Part shown: piece by piece, positions 59,789 through 64,000 of the stretch
Position numbering within the stretch: position 1 is the stretch's first letter
Layout of the letters: each line of letters begins with the position of its first letter
Assembly: GCA_034096865.1 (NCBI GenBank)
Contig: JAWQFJ010014682.1
Location: forward strand, 1 to 64,000
Source of the DNA: Theodoxus fluviatilis
Lineage: Eukaryota; Mollusca; Gastropoda; Cycloneritida; Neritidae
DNA: 64,000 nt
Direction: 5' to 3'
Program-made: the position numbers and the translations under genes
The notes under the pieces: generated by a model
Databases searched by the model: none
What the model was told of the DNA's origin: nothing
The model's input: only the letters and a program-made list of their open reading frames with translations

Positions 59789-60545
59789 TGTAGCGGTCAA
59801 AATAGTAACCCGTGAAAAACAGTACCCGGAAGTCATCGCAGAGTTATCTGCGAGGGACGTGCTTTATGCAATTTACCGCTCCTGCACCTGTTCTTCGCAT
59901 GGAATATATTCCGACAAACGACGCATTAGTTGCTTTACGAGGTTTTGGTGCATTTGTGTAGTTTAACACATGATGTAGCGTTCAAAAAAGTTTTTCCCCG
60001 TGTAAAGCCGTCTCCCCTGCCGGAAATAATATGGGAGTCACCTCCCTGTAGTCTGTTTGTAGTCTGGTTTTATAAAACGCGACCGTTGACTGACTTGGCA
60101 CGCCCGGGGAGTTATGCTAAGATCCGGCCGCGTAAATATATCTGCGTTTTGTGACAAACGTCTTGCTCGGCGGTACTGTACTCCATGCACCTTAACGGTG
60201 CGCGTGATTCGGGTGTAATCTTAAGCTAAACGACGTTCCGAATGTTTCCGACTTCGACCATTTCAGCAGCGCCAATAAACGTCGTTTAGCTTAAGATTAC
60301 ACCCGAATCACGCGCACCGTTAAGGTGCATGGAGTACAGTACCGCCGAGAAAGACGTTTGTCACAAAACGCAGATATATTTACGCGGCCGGATCTTACCA
60401 TAACTCCCCGGGCGTGCCAAGTCAGTCAGGCGGAGTGGCGGGTGCCGTCTCTTTTTAGAGTGGAATTCTCAGCACGTCCCTCACAGATAACTCTGCGATG
60501 ACTTCCGGGTACTGTTTTTCACGGGTTACTATTTTGACCGCTACA
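59789..60545 (-). mobile_element. Second copy of the long-TIR element, opposite orientation
   Basis: Starts TGTAGCGGTCAAAATAGTAA and ends with its complement ...GACCGCTACA, length 757 bp, flanked by a different 5-bp duplication, CGCAT. It is reversed relative to the copy at 58005, nearly identical internally, but its outer TIR differs at several positions (GGTC for GTGG, TACCC for TGAC). It sits 8 bp outside the right end of the foldback element. Confidence 0.85.
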
Positions 60546-61785
60546 CGCATGCACTCGATCAGCGCTTCAAAAAGCGATTTTTTTGTGCGTTCGTTCAGCG
60601 TGAACGCGCGAGCTTGTGGTCGTGTCTGCTTGGGTGCGTTCACTTATCACTGTCTGATAGTTACGACTTCAGTGAGAACTGAAGCAGCGATAGTCCGTTT
60701 ATTAGGGTCCCCGTACTATGTTGTTCATGGGAAGAGAGGTTCGTAATCTGTTTTGGAGTTGTCCATGTTGTTCAATCACGTTCTTTGGAAAGTTATTCCA
60801 GAACGCTGCTTGGGTACTCAGATAAATTTCACTTTTGGAAATGTGTCAGATGGTCACTTAAGGCCGCCACTGAGAGTTGTTGAGGGAAATTGCAAATGAA
60901 TGGTCAAATACAAATGCTCAGGCAAACGCGCCAGAGACCCTAAGTTGTTGTGTACTACGAATAGGTCTTCACAAGGCGATGACGTTACGTCCCTGACGCA
61001 CCTTGACGTACGTGGACTTTCCATGGAGTCGGTAACATTCATACACAACACGTTCCTTTCTTCCGATAATGTATAGAAACTGCTTCCAGCGAAATAATCA
61101 AAGTGGTAGCTATTAATGTGTTGTATCGTATGCGCTTCTATAGTCAGCATACTGGAACTTATTTAAGCCTTATGTGCTTTCCAAAAGCAATCTGCATCAA
61201 ACAAGCCGACGCTTCTAGCCATCTTTCTTGCTCTTCATTGTCCCTACAGCTTGTCAGGCGATGAGGATCGACGGACTTCTCTCCCAGGTATGGGCATCTT
61301 CCAAATTCACAGACGCGTCGATAGCCGACAATCTTTCCTCTTTGCCGCACTCGAATCTCGTCAGACGGCGAAGTGTCGTGATAGAGGGATAGGCTTCCTT
61401 TCTCAGCCACGAGCATCTTTAAAATTCATAGTCGCGTTGATGGATGGCTTGCCCACATAGGCGCCTTCGTTCAGTCAATGAATGAGTAGAGTTTGCGATA
61501 GAGCGATAACAAAACGCTTATGTAAACAAAGGAAAAAGGAGGACAGGTCTGCCGAGTTCAGCTTATAAAGCTAGTTGTTTCCTCCTCGTCATAACCGAGT
61601 CTTTTCCTAACTGTCTCTTTATGTATTTCCCATCTCTTGTCCTTGTCGGTCTCCTTTCGCTACCTCCATATTCACGAGCTTGACGATATTTGTCGTTGAA
61701 TAGTTTGAGGTTCAATCGTAAATCAAAGGTGGCTCTCACTCCAATAGTTTCCGGCTACACAGTCAGTTTCCTTTACAATTGAGAG
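60546..61785. other. No gene recognised
   Basis: Unique-looking DNA; short frames only. One stretch near 61290-61330 and 61400-61440 repeats GGGCATCTTCCAAATTCACAG and GAGCATCTTTAAAATTCATAG, a possible old duplication. Confidence 0.35.
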
Positions 61786-62587
61786 ATTCCTTCGTTAAAG
61801 GTCGGTGTGACCAGCTATCAGTTCTGCCACAGTGGAAGACGCAGTTCTTATAGAGTTCAGTCGTAAACAAAACGCATCATGTATCACCATCCCACGAGTA
61901 GTCCATTCTGCAGGTGTCCAGGGGATGCATGCACGACGATGATCGCGACAGATGGCCATTATCATATATCGACAGACTGGCAGGTGTCCCGTTCTCAAGT
62001 CTAGTGACGAACAGACTAACAGACACTTACAACTGAAGTGACTTTCGACGTATGTCTCTCACTGAGGCGCTGCTTTCGCAGAACATTTACCGGCAGTAGC
62101 AACACTTGTAACGTCTTTCGCGAGAGAGAACACGAATGCTCTTGCGAGCAGTGCACTTGAAGAGGATTAATGGACAGTTATGGGGATGTGTCAGCTGCCT
62201 TCGTCTGACTGACCCTCTCAAGTTTTCTGAGAGCCTTGGGAGGCCCAGGAAGACGGTCCGTATCGTGCCAGCATTGTAAATGTTCTGCGAAAGCAGCGCC
62301 TCAGTGAGAGACATACGTCGAAAGTCACTTCAGTTGTACGTGTCTGTTAGTCTGTTCGTCACTAGACTTGAGAACGGGACACCTGCCAGTCTGTCGATAT
62401 ATGATAATGGCCATCTGTCGCGATCATCGTCGTGCGTGCATCCACTGGACACCTGCAGAATGGACTACTCGTGGGATGGTGATACATGATGCGTTTTGTT
62501 TACGACTGAACTCTATAAGAACTGCGTCTTCCATTGTGGCAGAACTGATAGCTGGTCACACCGACCTTTAACGAAGGAATCTCTCAA
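61786..62587 (-). mobile_element. Inverted-repeat element with possible Tc1-like transposase remnant
   Basis: The left arm (61786-62092) and right arm (62278-62587) are inverted copies about 97% identical by eye; the ~185-bp middle is single. On the minus strand the middle contains DRLPGPPK-like and GTIRTVFLGLPR frames, and the left arm HRRACIPWTPAEWTTR and FCLRLNS. The order recalls Tc1/mariner transposase (RPGRPR linker, then RRARxxW...WxxxxFSDESRFxL), but with shifted frames and no intact DDE motif. The arms may have arisen by an inverted duplication of part of the element. Confidence 0.4.
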
Positions 62588-62608
62588 TAAATTTGTCCTC
62601 ATCGTCCC

Positions 62609-62697
62609 TGTGGGTTTATCTAATACTGTCTTTGACCCCAGTCCTGTCACTGTGGGTTTATCTAATACTGTCTTTGACCCCAGTCTTGTCCCTGTTG
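62609..62697. repeat. Two-copy ~44-bp tandem repeat
   Basis: CTGTGGGTTTATCTAATACT and the following GTCTTTGACCCCAGTC occur twice in a row. Confidence 0.85.
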
Positions 62698-63569
62698 GTT
62701 GACGTCCTTTCCTCCTTGACTCTTTGACGTGGACACTCTGCCTCTGTCGGTAAGTGGCGCCGCATCCTTGTCACTTTGTGTCTGTGTTCCTTTCGTTTTG
62801 TCCCCGCGTTTCAGAATTTGCATCTTTGCTTCGTACCGCTTGCTGCTCTGCCCCTCTGTGTCTTAGAGTTCGTCTCGTGGTGTCTGTCCTCTTCCATGAA
62901 CGAATTCACAAATTAATGTGAAGCGGTGTATAAAGGAATCAGCTTGAGACTTTTTCCCGGCGGTTTTTACGACTGCCTTCTTCGTATTAATTTACAAGCT
63001 CTAGTGCCCTACGTCCTGAGTCAAAGGTCCAACAACTCAAAGGCATTTTTGTAACCCGGCCGTGCCACCCAGCCACTACGTAGAGTAAACGTCTGGTAAC
63101 AAGGGCCCGACGGCTCCTCAAAGCTTCTCTTTGGCAAGCTTTCGGAGTCAAAACCTCCTTCTTATTAAAACTAATTCCCACAAATCTCTACAAGTCTTCT
63201 CAGTGGGTTTTCTACCTGCGCTAACGTGCAGGCGAGGCTGTCCAGCAGGTTCAAACGTCAGGCAGCGCTATGGAATGCAGAGCGAGGGGTAAACGCGGGA
63301 GGGGAGTGGGGGGGGGGGGGGTAGATCGGGGGTACGGGGCTGTTGGGGGTGAGGGTTAAGGTAAGGGGTTTGGGCCCTACACATTTTTTTGTCGCTCACC
63401 TCCCTGCGGGCGTGACCATCGAGGCGCCGATAACACGACTGCTCACTACTACAGTCGTCCCACGTTTCGGGAAGACAGCACTGGTAGTGGTGCCTGGAGT
63501 TCCAAAGAGGAACAGGCTGTGGAGAAGCAGGAGGTGGGAAGTTGTGCATATGTCAGATCAGATGGCTAG
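62698..63569. other. No gene recognised
   Basis: Unique DNA with a short poly-G run at 63309-63320. Confidence 0.35.
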
Positions 63570-63755
63570 AGAAAGGATGGATGGAAGGATGAAGTTTCAA
63601 GGCAAATCAGCATGCGTCGGCCATTGATCAGGAAAAGTCAGTAGAGGTGGTAGGATTAACAGCAAGGCAACTCACGATCTTCCTAGTTATTTGCCCCCTA
63701 CAAATCGCGCAGGGAGACGCGGTGGGTCATTTCTTACCCCCAACCCACAGGGGGA
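63570..63755 (-). repeat. SINE-like copy
   Basis: GGATGGATGGAAGGATG tail, diverged body, then CCTAGTTATTTGCCCCCTAC, CGCGCAGGGAGACGCGGTGG and CTTACCCCCAACCCACAGGG, the best preserved head in the window. Confidence 0.72.
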
Positions 63756-63882
63756 TCAGATGACTGGAGAGTGCACTGTGTTGCTTTATTCTCTGCTTTA
63801 CGTCTGGCTGTGAAAATGAGAGCTCGAACGCACAGTATATTTTCCGATAATTGACTTCTCTTTCGTACACAAGAACGCATAC

Positions 63883-63907
63883 GCGCGTACACATACGCAC
63901 ACACACG

Positions 63908-63949
<42 letters not shown>

Positions 63950-63985
63950 TACACACACAGACACGCGGATGCACGCACGCACAGG
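63883..63985. repeat. (AC)n-rich microsatellite
   Basis: AC units with GCGCGC and GCAT interruptions at the window end. Confidence 0.93.
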
Positions 63986-64000
63986 CAAGCATTTACGCAC

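Overview
Eukaryotic nuclear DNA. Features are interrupted genes with GT-AG introns, many microsatellites and minisatellites, SINEs, a 5'-truncated LINE and several terminal-inverted-repeat or foldback DNA elements. The repeat style suggests a lophotrochozoan, most likely a marine mollusc (perhaps a gastropod). This comes from general impression, not from a diagnostic marker.

The one well-supported gene lies on the minus strand. Four coding exons join in frame with GT-AG junctions: 43435-39329, 35985-30212, 29392-29217 and 13623-12686. The joined frame is 10,995 nt, about 3,664 aa counted from the ATG at 43435. It encodes a giant nuclear C2H2 zinc-finger protein with about 34 finger-like motifs, an AT-hook-like motif, a Pro/Ala tract and a very repetitive acidic N-terminal third. 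The small 176-nt exon at 29217-29392 completes a finger that begins in the previous exon, and it restores the frame. The 5' end is unresolved; candidate non-coding or N-terminal first exons lie in a CpG-rich stretch at about 50.2-51.8 kb. A possible plus-strand first exon (53316-53366) suggests a second, divergent gene running out of the window.

Layout: 0-7.6 kb is a dense block of tandem repeats (15-bp, 14-16-bp, 18-bp and 42-bp arrays) followed by a SINE split by a LINE. 7.6-12.7 kb is the 3' flank of the gene. 12.7-43.5 kb holds the coding exons; the 15.6-kb last intron carries a purine tract, foldback and MITE elements, a TTAA-flanked element and a degenerate tandem array. 43.5-51.4 kb is the presumed first intron. 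51.4-64 kb is flank with nested palindromic transposons (57.96-60.55 kb) and another inverted repeat (61.8-62.6 kb). Three ~855-bp copies of one interspersed element, packed with TCAAGGTCA-type motifs, sit in the last intron, the first intron and the upstream flank.

No rRNA, tRNA, CRISPR array, bacterial operon or viral gene was recognised. Exon joins, tandem periods and target-site duplications were worked out by eye from the bases. Family names for transposons and for the zinc-finger protein come from memory and are given with reduced confidence.
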